Of a stretch of DNA of 64,000 nt, positions 24,296-33,287 are shown piece after piece. Where the stretch lies: contig NZ_JAMDLH010000001.1 in the NCBI RefSeq assembly GCF_023721755.1, forward strand, positions 620,001 to 684,000, given 5' to 3'. Position 1 is the stretch's first letter. Each line of letters starts with the position of its first letter. The notes under the pieces are model-generated. The model searched no databases, was not told the DNA's origin, and was given only the letters and a program-made list of their open reading frames with translations. Position numbers and translations under genes: made by a program. The stretch comes from Pleomorphomonas sp. NRK KF1 (GTDB lineage Bacteria > Pseudomonadota > Alphaproteobacteria > Rhizobiales > Pleomorphomonadaceae).

Positions 24296-25924
24296 TCATA
24301 CCAACCGGCTCTGCTCCACGGCCGCTTCGATGAAACTCGCAAACAGTGGATGCGGCTCGAAGGGCCGGCTCTTCAGCTCAGGGTGATACTGAACGCCGAT
24401 GAACCAGGGATGGCCGGGAATTTCCACCGTTTCCGGCAATACGCCATCCGGCGACATGCCGGCAAACGACAGGCCGCAGGTCTCAAGCCGGTCGCGATAG
24501 TCGATGTTGACTTCGTAGCGATGGCGGTGCCGCTCGTGGATGATCTCCGAGCCGTAGATCTCGGCGATCTTGGAGCCCTTGGCGAGATGCGCTTCGTAGG
24601 AGCCGAGACGTAGCGTGCCCCCCATGTCGCCGCCGGCCTTGCGCTTCTCGAGAGCGTTGCCCTTGAGCCACTCGGTCATCAGGCCAACCACCGGCTCGTC
24701 GGTGGGGCCGAACTCCGACGAAGACGCTCCGGCGACGCCGGCAAGCGCCCGCGCCGCTTCGATCACCGCCATCTGCATGCCGAAACAGATGCCGAAATAC
24801 GGCACGTTGTGCTGGCGCGCGAAGCGGGCAGCGAGGATCTTGCCCTCGGAACCGCGCTCGCCGAAGCCGCCGGGCACCAGAATGCCGTGCACGTGGTCGA
24901 GATAGGGCGTCGGGTCCTCCTTCTCGAACACTTCGCTCTCAATCCACTCGATGTTGACGCGGACGTTGTTGGCGATGCCGCCATGCACCAGCGCCTCGAT
25001 CAGCGACTTGTAGGCGTCCTTCAGCACCGTGTACTTGCCGACGACGGCGATGTTCACTGTGCCTTCGGGGTTCTTGATGCGGTTGACGATGCCTTCCCAG
25101 CGATCGAGCTTGGGCGCCGGCGCCGCTTCGATGCCGAAAGCCGCCAGCACTTCGTCGTCGAAGCCTTCCTTGTGATAGGCGAGCGGCACCTCGTAGATGG
25201 TGCCGACGTCGAGGCCGGGGATGACCGCCGACTGGCGAACGTTGCAGAACAGCGACAGCTTCTTGCGCTCGCCCTCGGGAATGGGGCGGTCGCAACGGAC
25301 GAGCAGGATGTCGGGCTGGATTCCGATGGAGCGGAGTTCCTTCACCGAATGCTGCGTCGGCTTGGTCTTCAGTTCGCCGGCCGAGGGAATGTAGGGCATC
25401 AGCGTCAGGTGGATATAGACGCAGTGCCGGCGCGGCAGTTCGTTGCCGAGCTGACGGATGGCCTCAAGGAAGGGCATCGCCTCGATGTCGCCCACCGTTC
25501 CGCCGATCTCGCAGAGGACGAAATCATACTCTTCGTTGCCGTCGAGGATAAACGCCTTGATCGCATCGGTGACGTGCGGGATCACCTGCACCGTACCGCC
25601 GAGATAATCGCCGTGTCGTTCGCGGGCGATGATCTCCTGGTAGATGCGGCCGGTGGTAATGTTGTCCTGCTTGTTGGCCGGGCGCCCGGTAAAACGCTCA
25701 TAGTGGCCGAGGTCGAGGTCGGTCTCCGCGCCGTCGTCGGTCACGAAAACTTCGCCGTGCTGATACGGAGACATCGTCCCCGGATCGACGTTCAGATAGG
25801 GATCGAGCTTACGGAGACGAACCTTGTAGCCACGCGCCTGCAGGAGAGACGCCAGAGCCGCTGCCGCGAGCCCCTTGCCCAAGGACGAAACCACGCCGCC
25901 AGTAATGAAAATGTACCGCGCCAT
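24296..25924 (-). CDS. pyrG: CTP synthase
   Basis: 542 residues, the normal size. The N-terminal synthetase domain opens with [19 protein letters not shown] and contains [20 protein letters not shown]. The C-terminal glutaminase domain (from about 290) has the oxyanion and nucleophile segment [13 protein letters not shown] and FGICFGMQ with the catalytic Cys, and the His/Glu partner site [14 protein letters not shown]. It makes CTP from UTP, ATP and glutamine in the cytoplasm. It lies downstream of secG, as in many alphaproteobacteria, but a hairpin separates the two. It has its own terminator. Confidence 0.97.
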   Translation of the reverse strand: MARYIFITGGVVSSLGKGLAAAALASLLQARGYKVRLRKLDPYLNVDPGTMSPYQHGEVFVTDDGAETDLDLGHYERFTGRPANKQDNITTGRIYQEIIARERHGDYLGGTVQVIPHVTDAIKAFILDGNEEYDFVLCEIGGTVGDIEAMPFLEAIRQLGNELPRRHCVYIHLTLMPYIPSAGELKTKPTQHSVKELRSIGIQPDILLVRCDRPIPEGERKKLSLFCNVRQSAVIPGLDVGTIYEVPLAYHKEGFDDEVLAAFGIEAAPAPKLDRWEGIVNRIKNPEGTVNIAVVGKYTVLKDAYKSLIEALVHGGIANNVRVNIEWIESEVFEKEDPTPYLDHVHGILVPGGFGERGSEGKILAARFARQHNVPYFGICFGMQMAVIEAARALAGVAGASSSEFGPTDEPVVGLMTEWLKGNALEKRKAGGDMGGTLRLGSYEAHLAKGSKIAEIYGSEIIHERHRHRYEVNIDYRDRLETCGLSFAGMSPDGVLPETVEIPGHPWFIGVQYHPELKSRPFEPHPLFASFIEAAVEQSRLV

Positions 25925-26060
25925 GGGCCTTCAACCTATCTCTTCGCGGACCCGTTGGGGAGTGGTCCGACCGGTTTATCCAAAACAAAACGAAAAGGCC
26001 GCCCCGGAAGGAGAAGGTCCCTCCGGCCGACTTACGTTTCAAGCTTTTGTCACATCTCAT

Positions 26061-26090
26061 GAAAACGGCCGCGGAAGCCCGCGACCGTCT
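26061..26090 (-). terminator. Rho-independent terminator of secG
   Basis: A 10-bp stem with one mismatch (ACGGCCGCGG at 26065-26074 with CCGCGACCGT at 26079-26088) and a 4-nt loop is followed leftward by TTTTC. It begins about 30 nt after the secG stop. A second GC-rich hairpin with T runs lies at about 25998-26036 and may act as a backup. Confidence 0.7.
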
Positions 26091-26118
26091 TTATCCGTAG
26101 TCTGCCGTTCGGGGCGCC

Positions 26119-26706
26119 TCAGGGCGTCGTCCCGGAGTTGGCCGGAGCCGAATCAGTCGCAGGGGTAGCCGGCGCTTCCGCAGCAGGTGCAGCCGGCGTC
26201 TCGGTCGCGGGAGCCGCTGGCGTGTCCGTGGCGGGAGCTGTAGTCGCCGGAGCCTCGGTCGTCGGAGCTTGCGGCGCCTCGGCTGCCGGAGCGGCTGGCG
26301 TCTCGGCAGCAGGAGCTGCGGGAATCTCAACGGCGGGCGCAACCGGCGCATTGCCAGGTTGAGCGGCCGGCTTGCTGATCTGGTTGAGCTGATCGAGAAC
26401 ACCGCCCTTACCGCTGCCGATCGGCTGATCGGCGGCCGGCGCGGAAGGAGCCGTCTGCACGCGATCGAGGATGGACCCCTGGGAACCAGTAAAGCGCGGC
26501 AGAATCGACAGCCCGATCGACGTCAGGAAGAAGACAGCCGCCAGGATGGCGGTGGTGCGGGTCAGCACGTTGGCGGTGCCGCGGCTGGTCATGAAGCCGC
26601 CGCCGCCACCAATGCCAAGCGCGCCGCCTTCGGAACGCTGCAGGAGCACGACGCCCACCAGGGCTGCGACCACCATCAGGTGGATGACGAGAAGAACGGT
26701 TTGCAT
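26119..26706 (-). CDS. secG: Preprotein translocase subunit SecG with long Pro/Ala-rich tail
   Basis: 195 residues from the ATG at 26706. Residues 1-75 are a standard SecG: a first helix (TVLLVIHLMVVAALVGVVLL), the conserved QRSEGGALGIGGGGGFMTSR loop, and a second helix (TAILAAVFFLTSIGLSIL). SecG assists SecYE during protein export across the inner membrane. From about residue 130 the tail is built of near-repeats of ETPAAPAAEAPATP type, much longer than in E. coli SecG (110 aa). Such Pro/Ala-rich tails are common in Rhizobiales SecG. It faces the divergent GNAT gene at 26893. Confidence 0.93.
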   Translation of the reverse strand: MQTVLLVIHLMVVAALVGVVLLQRSEGGALGIGGGGGFMTSRGTANVLTRTTAILAAVFFLTSIGLSILPRFTGSQGSILDRVQTAPSAPAADQPIGSGKGGVLDQLNQISKPAAQPGNAPVAPAVEIPAAPAAETPAAPAAEAPQAPTTEAPATTAPATDTPAAPATETPAAPAAEAPATPATDSAPANSGTTP

Positions 26707-26892
26707 GTAACCCCAAAACTCTTGTCGGGCATCCCGGCCGGGGACGCGCCAAAGGGCACACCGACCGCACGTGCGGTCCGAGTCCGCGGCGTTGTACACG
26801 AAGGGCGGCGGCCTTTCCACCTTTCTATGGCGTTTATTTCGGAAAGCCTAAGGCCTATCACAAGCCTTCGCCGTCAGGAAAAGGAGCCGGCC

Positions 26893-27441
26893 ATGATACT
26901 CGCGACAAAACGCCTTCTGCTGGCTCCCTGGACGGACCGCGATCTCGCGCCATTTGCCGCGCTGAATGCCGATCCCGAGGTGATGCGTTACTTCCCGAAA
27001 GCGCTGACGACCGAGGAAAGCAACGCTCTTGTCGACCGCCTGCGCGGCATGTGGACAGACCACGGCTACGGTTTCGCGGCGGTACGGCGACGGGAGGACG
27101 ACGCCTTCATCGGCATGGTCGGCGTTCAGAAGGTGCTGAACCCCGCCTACCCCTTCGCACCGGCGGTCGAAGTCGGCTGGCGGCTGGCGAAGGCATTCTG
27201 GCGGCAAGGATATGCCAGTGAGGCGGCACGAGCCGCCCTCGCCCATGGATTCGATGTTCTGGGCCTCGCCGAGATCGTTGCCTTCACGGCGGTTCCCAAC
27301 CTGCCGTCACGGGCCGTCATGGCCAGCCTCGGCATGACCCGCGATCCGGTCGATGATTTCCTGCATCCGCTGCTGCCGGAGGAGCACCCTTTGAGGCCAC
27401 ATGTGCTTTACCGACTGATGCGAGACGATTTCAGGCGCTGA
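26893..27441 (+). CDS. GNAT N-acetyltransferase, RimJ/RimL-like
   Basis: 182 residues from an ATG preceded by AAAAGGAG. The family opening is LATKRLLLAPWTDRDLAPFA, and the central motif is VEVGWRLAKAFWRQGYASEA with the acetyl-CoA loop RQGYASEA. The end has NLPSRAVMASLGMTRD. It would acetylate an amine or protein N-terminus; the acceptor is unknown. It ends 3 nt before the convergent ATP12 gene with no room for a terminator, so the two 3' ends overlap in RNA. Confidence 0.9.
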   Translation: MILATKRLLLAPWTDRDLAPFAALNADPEVMRYFPKALTTEESNALVDRLRGMWTDHGYGFAAVRRREDDAFIGMVGVQKVLNPAYPFAPAVEVGWRLAKAFWRQGYASEAARAALAHGFDVLGLAEIVAFTAVPNLPSRAVMASLGMTRDPVDDFLHPLLPEEHPLRPHVLYRLMRDDFRR

Positions 27442-27444
27442 TCG

Positions 27445-28215
27445 TCAATCCAGAAGAAGCAGGACGGCCGCGTCGAAGTCGGCACGCCGGAAATCGCGGC
27501 GCAGCCGGGCTTCGCTGTCGACACCCCAGAGCTCGGCATTCCAGTCTTCGTCGATATGGGCGGCAAGCCAGACGTCATCCGGCAGGAGACGTCTTTCGAA
27601 AAGAGCCAAGGCGAGGAAAACGGAGCCGGTCAGCGTGGTGACCATCTCGATGGCGGCAAGGCGGATGGGATCATCGGGTAGAGCCGCGCGGACTGCGGCG
27701 ACAAGCTGTGGCGGTTGGGCGATCGCCATGACACCGATCGTCGCCACCGGGCGGATGCCGAACCGCTCCCTGATCCAATCGAGCACCGGCTCCCAGGCGA
27801 GACGCTGCCGTTCGTCGAGGCGCGGCGGCTCGCCTGCCCGGTAGCAGGTGAGGTCCGAGCCGGAATAGGCGGCGACAGCATCCTTCACCGCCTCGATCTC
27901 GCTCGATACGCCATCGATCGCCGAGTTGACGAGGCGGGTCAGCGGCATGGTCATCGGGTCGACGAACTCGCCCTGCCCGGCCCATTCGGCCTCCAGGGCA
28001 CAGGCGGCCCGCAGCGAAGCCACGGCAAGCTGGTGACGCGCCGGGGTCCGCACCGGCTTGCCGTCGAGCAGAACCCTGTGAAGCCCGTCGACGGGCTCCA
28101 CCGATACCACCTTGTAGAAACGCTTGGGCAGAACGCGCTGCACGTTGGCGCGCGCACGCTCCGTCGCCAGCACCGGATCGAAGGAAGCGGCGAGGTCTTC
28201 GAAGAGATCGGCCAT
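27445..28215 (-). CDS. ATP12-family chaperone (F1-ATPase assembly)
   Basis: 256 residues. The typical ATP12 blocks are present: RFYKVVSVEPVDGLHRVLLD, GKPVRTPARHQLAVAS, LEAEWAGQGEFVDPMTMPLT, and LTCYRAGEPPRLDERQRLAW. The C-terminal helical region contains LTGSVFLALALFERRL. Mitochondrial Atp12 binds the F1 alpha subunit before assembly, and alphaproteobacteria keep a homologue with a presumed equal role. It is the final gene of the leftward block beginning with the S49 peptidase. Two tandem palindromic elements separate it from the HAD gene. Confidence 0.92.
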   Translation of the reverse strand: MADLFEDLAASFDPVLATERARANVQRVLPKRFYKVVSVEPVDGLHRVLLDGKPVRTPARHQLAVASLRAACALEAEWAGQGEFVDPMTMPLTRLVNSAIDGVSSEIEAVKDAVAAYSGSDLTCYRAGEPPRLDERQRLAWEPVLDWIRERFGIRPVATIGVMAIAQPPQLVAAVRAALPDDPIRLAAIEMVTTLTGSVFLALALFERRLLPDDVWLAAHIDEDWNAELWGVDSEARLRRDFRRADFDAAVLLLLD

Positions 28216-28233
28216 CGGTCTACTCCTTCGGGC

Positions 28234-28310
28234 CTAGTGGCTAGACCGAGACATTTGCATCCGCGTGATACTGGCCTCAGAACAAATGTCTCGGTCAAGA
28301 GAACCACTAG
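28234..28310. repeat. Palindromic repeat element, copy A (77 nt)
   Basis: A perfect 13-bp inverted repeat (ACCGAGACATTTG at 28245-28257, CAAATGTCTCGGT at 28283-28295) is enclosed by an outer pair CTAGTGG (28234-28240) and CCACTAG (28304-28310). The loop is 25 nt. It has the same length and plan as copy B, which starts 90 nt further on. It lies between the ATP12 and HAD genes. Confidence 0.85.
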
Positions 28311-28323
28311 CAAGTTATTGGGT

Positions 28324-28400
28324 TAGTGGAGCTTTTGAATTTGACATTTGAGCGAAAGCTCTATGTCAGGCGGGACTCAAATGTCAAATTCGCTCTACTA
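28324..28400. repeat. Palindromic repeat element, copy B (77 nt)
   Basis: A perfect 16-bp inverted repeat (GAATTTGACATTTGAG at 28337-28352, CTCAAATGTCAAATTC at 28376-28391) is enclosed by TAGTGGAGC (28324-28332) and GCTCTACTA (28392-28400), which pair at 8 of 9 positions. The loop is 23 nt. It shares the TAGTGG border and GACATTTG core with copy A. The last codons and stop of the HAD gene lie inside its right arm. Confidence 0.87.
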
Positions 28401-29061
28401 GGAGTCCCATCGCCAGACCGGGCACCTCGGCAAAACCGTCGGCAAGCGCCTGCGCGCCGGCCTCCGTGAGCTCGTCTCGGCCGTTATAACCCCAGGTAAC
28501 ACCGAGCGCGAAGGCGCCGGCCGCCCGGGCCATCTGCATGTCGTAGCCGGTATCGCCCACCACGACGGTCTGGGAGACGTGACCGCCGAGCGCCGCCACG
28601 CCATCAACCACCATGAACGGATGTGGTTTCGACGGACCGTCATCGGCGGTGCGCAACACGGAGAACATGCTCGTCAGTCCGTGCGTCTCCAGAATGGCGT
28701 CGAGGCCGCGCCGCGACTTCCCCGTCACGATGCCGAGCAGCACATCGTCCCGCCCGCCCAGCGCTTGCAACGCATCGAGCGCCCCCGGATAAAGCGGAGC
28801 CGTTTCGGCCAGACGGAACTGCATCGCTTGGTAGGTGTCGCGGTAGGCCTCGACAACGAGGCCCACGGTGACCGCATCCAGATTGGCGTCAAGCCTGCCG
28901 ACCGCCTCCGGCAGCGACAGACCGATGATGGAAAGCACGCCGGCCCGGTCGGGTGGCGCATGGCCAACCTTGGCGAAGGCCTCCGTCATGGTGGCGACGA
29001 TCATGTGCTGGCTGTCCACCAGCGTGCCGTCGCAATCGAACAGGATGAGCTTCGGCGTCAT
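28384..29061 (-). CDS. HAD-superfamily hydrolase, phosphoglycolate phosphatase-like
   Basis: 225 residues from the ATG at 29061. HAD motif I is LILFDCDGTLVDS (two Asp), motif II includes GIVTGKSRRG, motif III Lys is in DGPSKPHPFMV, and motif IV is VVVGDTGYDMQMARAAG. A four-helix cap lies between motifs I and II, so it belongs to the Gph/PGMB class of small-phosphate phosphatases. It follows glyQ by 20 nt on the same strand. Its final residues (LVERI) and TGA are encoded by the right arm of palindromic element B, so its natural C-terminus may have been altered by that element. Confidence 0.9.
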   Translation of the reverse strand: MTPKLILFDCDGTLVDSQHMIVATMTEAFAKVGHAPPDRAGVLSIIGLSLPEAVGRLDANLDAVTVGLVVEAYRDTYQAMQFRLAETAPLYPGALDALQALGGRDDVLLGIVTGKSRRGLDAILETHGLTSMFSVLRTADDGPSKPHPFMVVDGVAALGGHVSQTVVVGDTGYDMQMARAAGAFALGVTWGYNGRDELTEAGAQALADGFAEVPGLAMGLLVERI

Positions 29062-29081
29062 CGGCCGGCTTCCTACCGCGC

Positions 29082-30017
29082 TCACGCCGGCGCGCCGCCA
29101 CCGGCCGTCTTCAGCCATGCCTCGCCGCAGGCTTTCGCCAGCTCACGAACACGCAGGATGTAGCTCTGCCGCTCCTGCACCGAGATGACGCCGCGGGCAT
29201 CGAGCAGATTGAAGCGATGGCTCGCCTTGATGCACTGGTCGTAGGCCGGCAACACGCACTTGTGGAGACCGTCCGCACCCGCCGCCGCTCCCTTTTCGAG
29301 CAGCGACTTGCACTCGGCCTCGGCGTCCTTGAAATGCTGCATCAGCATGTCGGTATCGGCGTACTCGAAATTGTGGCGGGAGTACTCCTCCTCGGCCTGG
29401 TGAAAGACGTCGCCGTAGGTGACCTTGCCCTCGCCTTCCTGGCCGTTGAAGTTGAGCTCGTAGCCGTTGTCGACGCCTTGCAGATACATGGCGAGACGCT
29501 CGAGGCCGTAGGTCAGCTCACCCGACACCGGCGAGCACTCGATGCCCGCAACCTGCTGGAAATAGGTGAACTGGCTGACTTCCATGCCATCGCACCAGCA
29601 CTCCCAGCCGAGCCCCCAGGCGCCGAGCGTCGGGCTCTCCCAGTCGTCCTCGACGAACCGCACATCGTGCAGCTTGAGATCGATGCCGATCGCCTCAAGG
29701 CTCTCGAGATAGAGCTCCTGCAGGTTCTCCGGCGACGGCTTCAAGATCACCTGGAACTGGTAATAGTGCTGGAAGCGATTGGGGTTCTCGCCATAGCGGC
29801 CGTCCTTGGGGCGGCGGGACGGCTGAACGTAAGCCGCCTTCCAGGGCTTCGGGCCCAGCGAGCGCAGCGTGGTCGCCGGATGGAAGGTGCCGGCGCCGAC
29901 CTCCATGTCGTAGGGCTGCAGGATGACGCAACCCTTGTCGGCCCAGAAGCGCTGCAGGGTCAGGATCAGCCCCTGGAAGGAACGGCGGGGATCGTTGACT
30001 TGGGCGGGCTGGGTCAT
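29082..30017 (-). CDS. glyQ: Glycyl-tRNA synthetase alpha subunit
   Basis: 311 residues, the usual length. The class II catalytic core contains [20 protein letters not shown], the [20 protein letters not shown] signature, and [20 protein letters not shown] (motif 2 loop). It charges tRNA-Gly as an alpha2-beta2 enzyme with GlyS. No glyS gene follows: the next gene is the HAD hydrolase, so glyS must lie elsewhere in the genome. Upstream lie a secreted small protein on the other strand, then a small membrane protein and the S49 peptidase gene on the same strand. Confidence 0.97.
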   Translation of the reverse strand: MTQPAQVNDPRRSFQGLILTLQRFWADKGCVILQPYDMEVGAGTFHPATTLRSLGPKPWKAAYVQPSRRPKDGRYGENPNRFQHYYQFQVILKPSPENLQELYLESLEAIGIDLKLHDVRFVEDDWESPTLGAWGLGWECWCDGMEVSQFTYFQQVAGIECSPVSGELTYGLERLAMYLQGVDNGYELNFNGQEGEGKVTYGDVFHQAEEEYSRHNFEYADTDMLMQHFKDAEAECKSLLEKGAAAGADGLHKCVLPAYDQCIKASHRFNLLDARGVISVQERQSYILRVRELAKACGEAWLKTAGGGAPA

Positions 30018-30199
30018 CGGGAGGTACCTGGAAGCGGCTGGAACCCGGCGGATGCCGGGCGGGATCGGGCGCGAAATTAGGTGCGCCCCCTCGCCCCGTC
30101 AACCGCAAAAAGCCGTCTGTGCCCGCGCCCGGAAAAGCGGCCGTCAACGTTCAAGAAACAACCGTCTCAGGCATTCGAACGCAGTCGAAGGAGAAACCG

Positions 30200-30499
30200 A
30201 TGTCCCCCGCGCCTCTCCGCTTCGTCATGGTCCTCGCCGCGCTGGCCATCGCCTCGCCGACGCTCGCAGCGGAAAAACGCCACCAGCTCATCGAGCCCAT
30301 CCAGCCGGACCGCCAGAATCGTCACAAGACGGATAGTCCGCCGTCCGACGACAAGATTTGTTATTGCCGCACGATCCACGAGAGAAACGCAGCGGGACGC
30401 CTGAAGTGGAAGGTTGTCTGCTCGGAGAGGAAACCGGAACACGAAGGCAGGAAGATCCGGGCGCGCGATTGCGGTGCCGTCCGCAACCTGTCGCCATAG
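30200..30499 (+). CDS. Small secreted protein, unknown function
   Basis: 99 residues from an ATG preceded by GAAGGAG. A signal peptide (LRFVMVLAALAIASPTLAAE) is followed by a basic, hydrophilic segment with three cysteines (CYC near 54-56, and one in VVCSERK), plus a fourth in RDCGAV. The four cysteines could form two disulfides in the periplasm. It is on the opposite strand to glyQ and the small membrane gene and appears monocistronic. I do not recognise the family. Confidence 0.7.
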   Translation: MSPAPLRFVMVLAALAIASPTLAAEKRHQLIEPIQPDRQNRHKTDSPPSDDKICYCRTIHERNAAGRLKWKVVCSERKPEHEGRKIRARDCGAVRNLSP

Positions 30500-30583
30500 C
30501 GATCAAGAAACGAAAAAGGCCGAAGCGACGTGCCTCGGCCTTCCCCGACGGGAACTAAAGACGCCCGAACGGATCGAGCACGT

Positions 30584-30763
30584 CTAGCGGCGGTCGCGAT
30601 AGACACCCGTTGCCGGGTCGCGCTCCATGCGAATCTCGACGCGAACAGGCTTGGCATTGGCCTGTTGGAGAACTTCGCCCACACGCGTCATCTCACGCTT
30701 CAGCACCTGGACGACGACATAGACGCCGGCGCCGATGAGAGCAAATCCAACCAGATGGGACAT
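30584..30763 (-). CDS. Small membrane protein (59 aa) downstream of the S49 peptidase
   Basis: The frame starts MSHLVGFALIGAGVYVVVQV at 30763 behind AAAGGAG. It has one N-terminal membrane helix and then a basic, amphipathic cytoplasmic part (REMTRVGEVLQQANAKPVRV) ending in DPATGVYRDRR. The longer frame reaching 30844 runs into the S49 gene and was not used. It lies 77 nt after the S49 peptidase stop and on the same strand as glyQ. Function unknown. Confidence 0.75.
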   Translation of the reverse strand: MSHLVGFALIGAGVYVVVQVLKREMTRVGEVLQQANAKPVRVEIRMERDPATGVYRDRR

Positions 30764-30840
30764 GGGCCTGTCTCCTTTGCTGTCGAAACCATGAGAACAC
30801 CGTCTCTGTTTCCTGGCAAGCGCAAATTCCTGTGAAGGGT

Positions 30841-31695
30841 TCACAAACCGTAGCGCGAGAACAGAGAGCGCCGCTCGATTGCCGCGAGGACATTGTCAAA
30901 ATCGACAAGACCGCCAGCCTCGACGGTTCCCACGCCGAACAGACGGCGTCGCAGGAAGCCACTTCGGCCCGGCTCGAACAGGCGGATGTCGACCTTGTCT
31001 CCATAGCGGGAGGCAAGATCGTCATGGGCTGTGCCGATGCGGTCGGCGAGGCCGAGCGAGACGGACTGTTCGCCGGCCCAGAAGAGACCGGAGAACAGAT
31101 CGTCGCTCTCCGACAGCCGCGCGCCGCGTCGCTCCTTCACCAACTCGATGAAGAAGCCATGGATGTCGCGTTGCAACGCCTTGAGGTGCTCGACGTCCTC
31201 GCCATTTTCGGGCTGGAAGGGGTCGAGCGTCACCTTGCGCGTGCCGGCCGTGTAGACGCGGCGATCGATGCCAAGGCGCGCAATGGCCTTGTCGAGGCCG
31301 AACGTCGCGGACACCACGCCGATCGACCCGAGGATCGACGAACGATCGGCGACGATCTCGTCGGCCGCGCAGGCCAGCATGTAGCCGCCCGAAGCCGCGA
31401 TGTCCTCGACATAGGCGATCACCGGCAGCTTCTTTTCATCGGCAAGCTGCCGGATCCTGCGAAAAATGAGGTGGGACTGCACGGGCGAACCGCCGGGCGA
31501 GTTGATGGCAAGGGCCACAGCCTTCGCTCCGCTCACCGAAAAAGCCTTCTTGAGCGTGCCGTCGATGGCGGATAGCGATAGCGATCCTCGCCCCAGCGCG
31601 GCCGGCATGCCTATGGCTCCGGACAAGCGGACGAGCGGCACGACGGGCACATCGCCGCGAAAACGTCGCGGCAACCAGGATCTGAAATCGACCAA
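30841..31695 (-). CDS. S49-family serine peptidase (SohB/SppA-like)
   Basis: 284 residues from a TTG start with GAAGGAAG upstream. The catalytic pattern is NSPGGSPVQS (oxyanion loop), DIAASGGYMLAC with nucleophile Ser102, and the general-base Lys near 154 in AGTRKVTLDPF. It is the short single-domain form that lacks the N-terminal half of SppA and has no clear membrane helix. The family degrades signal peptides or membrane-associated peptides. It heads the leftward group that continues with a small membrane protein and glyQ. Confidence 0.92.
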   Translation of the reverse strand: MVDFRSWLPRRFRGDVPVVPLVRLSGAIGMPAALGRGSLSLSAIDGTLKKAFSVSGAKAVALAINSPGGSPVQSHLIFRRIRQLADEKKLPVIAYVEDIAASGGYMLACAADEIVADRSSILGSIGVVSATFGLDKAIARLGIDRRVYTAGTRKVTLDPFQPENGEDVEHLKALQRDIHGFFIELVKERRGARLSESDDLFSGLFWAGEQSVSLGLADRIGTAHDDLASRYGDKVDIRLFEPGRSGFLRRRLFGVGTVEAGGLVDFDNVLAAIERRSLFSRYGL

Positions 31696-31895
31696 GGGCA
31701 GCTTCCTTCAAGATAGGTTCGTTGACCTCGCATGTAGGAAGCAGACGGGGCGGAATCAAATGGCCCCGCTGGAGCGCGCTTCTCGTTGCAGGAAAACTGA
31801 AGGTGCCTTTCAGAAGATACGATTTGTCCCTATTGGGCATGTCACTTATATTGAGGCTGCAAGAAGAGAGACAGAAAAGAGAACGGAGAACAACG

Positions 31896-32057
31896 ATGGA
31901 CGCCATGATGTTCGCCATGCTGGGTGCCAACAAGAAGCGCCACAGCCAGAGCACCGCCGAACGCGAAATCGCCGAGGCGATCGCCCACTACGAAGAGACC
32001 GCCGGCAGCAAGGCTCGCGCCCCGAAGCGCGGTTTTCTGAAGGGCTTCGGCCTCTGA
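31896..32057 (+). CDS. Small protein (53 aa), unknown function
   Basis: The frame starts MDAMMFAMLGANKKRHSQST at 31896, behind CGGAGAA. An upstream in-frame extension to 31722 is less likely because it lacks a ribosome site and overlaps the promoter side of the S49 gene. The protein is hydrophilic, with a short helical centre (EREIAEAIAHYEETAG) and a basic C-terminus (APKRGFLKGFGL). A strong terminator follows. It is probably monocistronic and I do not recognise it. Confidence 0.6.
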   Translation: MDAMMFAMLGANKKRHSQSTAEREIAEAIAHYEETAGSKARAPKRGFLKGFGL

Positions 32058-32088
32058 CAAGCCAAAGCGGCTGATCACGCACGATGTG

Positions 32089-32122
32089 AGCGCCCGATCC
32101 TGAGAGGATGCCGGGCGCTTTG
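32089..32122 (+). terminator. Rho-independent terminator of the 53-aa gene
   Basis: AGCGCCCG (32089-32096) pairs with CGGGCGCT (32112-32119), with an inner ATCC/GGAT helix, and is followed by TTTGTC. It lies 32 nt after the stop of the small gene. Confidence 0.75.
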
Positions 32123-32230
32123 TCGTATCTGGAGTATCAAGGCGGGATGGTCACCATTTTATCACGATTTTCCTGAATGACTGCCGCACCCCGGCCGCCA
32201 GTCGCGCGACGGTTCGTTTCGAGCCCGATT

Positions 32231-33262
32231 ATGACCATCGAAAAAGTGGTGTCTTCCTCGGCGCAGCACGGCGGCAGCGAGCTGCGGCGCATCGACTATC
32301 TGGACGGCTGGCGGGGACTGGCGATTTTTCTGGTCTTGCAGGGACACTTCTTCGCGGTGCAGGGCTGGCACAGCGGCAGGATGGGCGTCGACGTGTTCTT
32401 CTGCCTGTCCGGCCTCTTGATGAGCCGCATCCTGTTCCAGCGGCGCGTACCGCTCGCCACATTCTACAAGCGCCGCATATCGCGCATCATCCCGGCTTTT
32501 CTGCTTTTCCTGCTGATCGTCTTCGGCATCGCCGCGCTGATCGGCAAGCAGGCGCCCGCAGCGGAGATAGTGCCGACTACGCTGTTTCTGCGCTCCTACC
32601 TTCCGGCCGACTTCCATATGTTCGCGAGCCCCTACCCGATCGGTCACCTATGGTCGCTGAACGTGGAGGAGCACTCCTATATTTTCCTGTCGCTGCTGAC
32701 CCTTCTTCCGTTTCTGCGTGGCCGCGAAGGTGGGGCATTGATCGCCTTTGGCTTTCTCACCATTGCGATACACCTGAGCTATTACGCCTTCCCTGCTATA
32801 GCCCCGCCAAAGGAATATTGGATACGAAGCGAAGTGGCGGCGACCAACCTTTTGCTCTCGGCCGGCTACGCCCTTCTTAGAGATCGAACCGTGCCTTACG
32901 TCCGCCCATGGATGCCGGTTGCCGCCTTCGTCGCGGGATCGGCGCTCTATGTCGGCTCGGTGTTTCCGTGGATGCTGACCATGACGGTGGCGCCCTTCTT
33001 CCTGGCATTCACCGTCAATCACCTCGCCGAGGCGCCGCAGTGGGTCAGATCTACGCTGTCGCTGGCGCCGCTCAGGCTTCTCGGCATAGCTTCGTTTTCC
33101 ATCTATCTTTGGCAGCAACCCTTCTATCAGTACAAAAGACACCTGTTTGCCGGCCTGCCGGGCCATGCGCTGATCGGTATGGTGCTATCGGTGGCAATCG
33201 GTTTCCTGTCGTTTTACGCCTATGAGAATCGCGTCAGGACCTGGCTCAACCGGGTATGGTGA
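32231..33262 (+). CDS. Acyltransferase 3 family membrane protein (OafA/NodX-like)
   Basis: 343 residues from the ATG at 32231; an upstream ATG at 32177 would add 18 residues, and neither has a good ribosome site. The family signature is at the N-terminus: RRIDYLDGWRGLAIFLVLQG, then HFF with the conserved His, and GVDVFFCLSGLLMSRILFQR. About ten membrane helices follow. Such enzymes O-acetylate or O-acylate cell-surface sugars using acyl-CoA. The GDSL-type hydrolase gene follows in the same direction after 25 nt, hinting at acylation/deacylation of one glycan, though that is inference. Confidence 0.88.
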   Translation: MTIEKVVSSSAQHGGSELRRIDYLDGWRGLAIFLVLQGHFFAVQGWHSGRMGVDVFFCLSGLLMSRILFQRRVPLATFYKRRISRIIPAFLLFLLIVFGIAALIGKQAPAAEIVPTTLFLRSYLPADFHMFASPYPIGHLWSLNVEEHSYIFLSLLTLLPFLRGREGGALIAFGFLTIAIHLSYYAFPAIAPPKEYWIRSEVAATNLLLSAGYALLRDRTVPYVRPWMPVAAFVAGSALYVGSVFPWMLTMTVAPFFLAFTVNHLAEAPQWVRSTLSLAPLRLLGIASFSIYLWQQPFYQYKRHLFAGLPGHALIGMVLSVAIGFLSFYAYENRVRTWLNRVW

Positions 33263-33287
33263 GTCCAGTCAGAGGGAGGTTTGAGGA

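Noticed and set aside
24296-25924. 24.8-26.1 kb + strand ORF of 417 codons across pyrG
   Set aside because: It is antisense to pyrG, whose motifs and length are complete.
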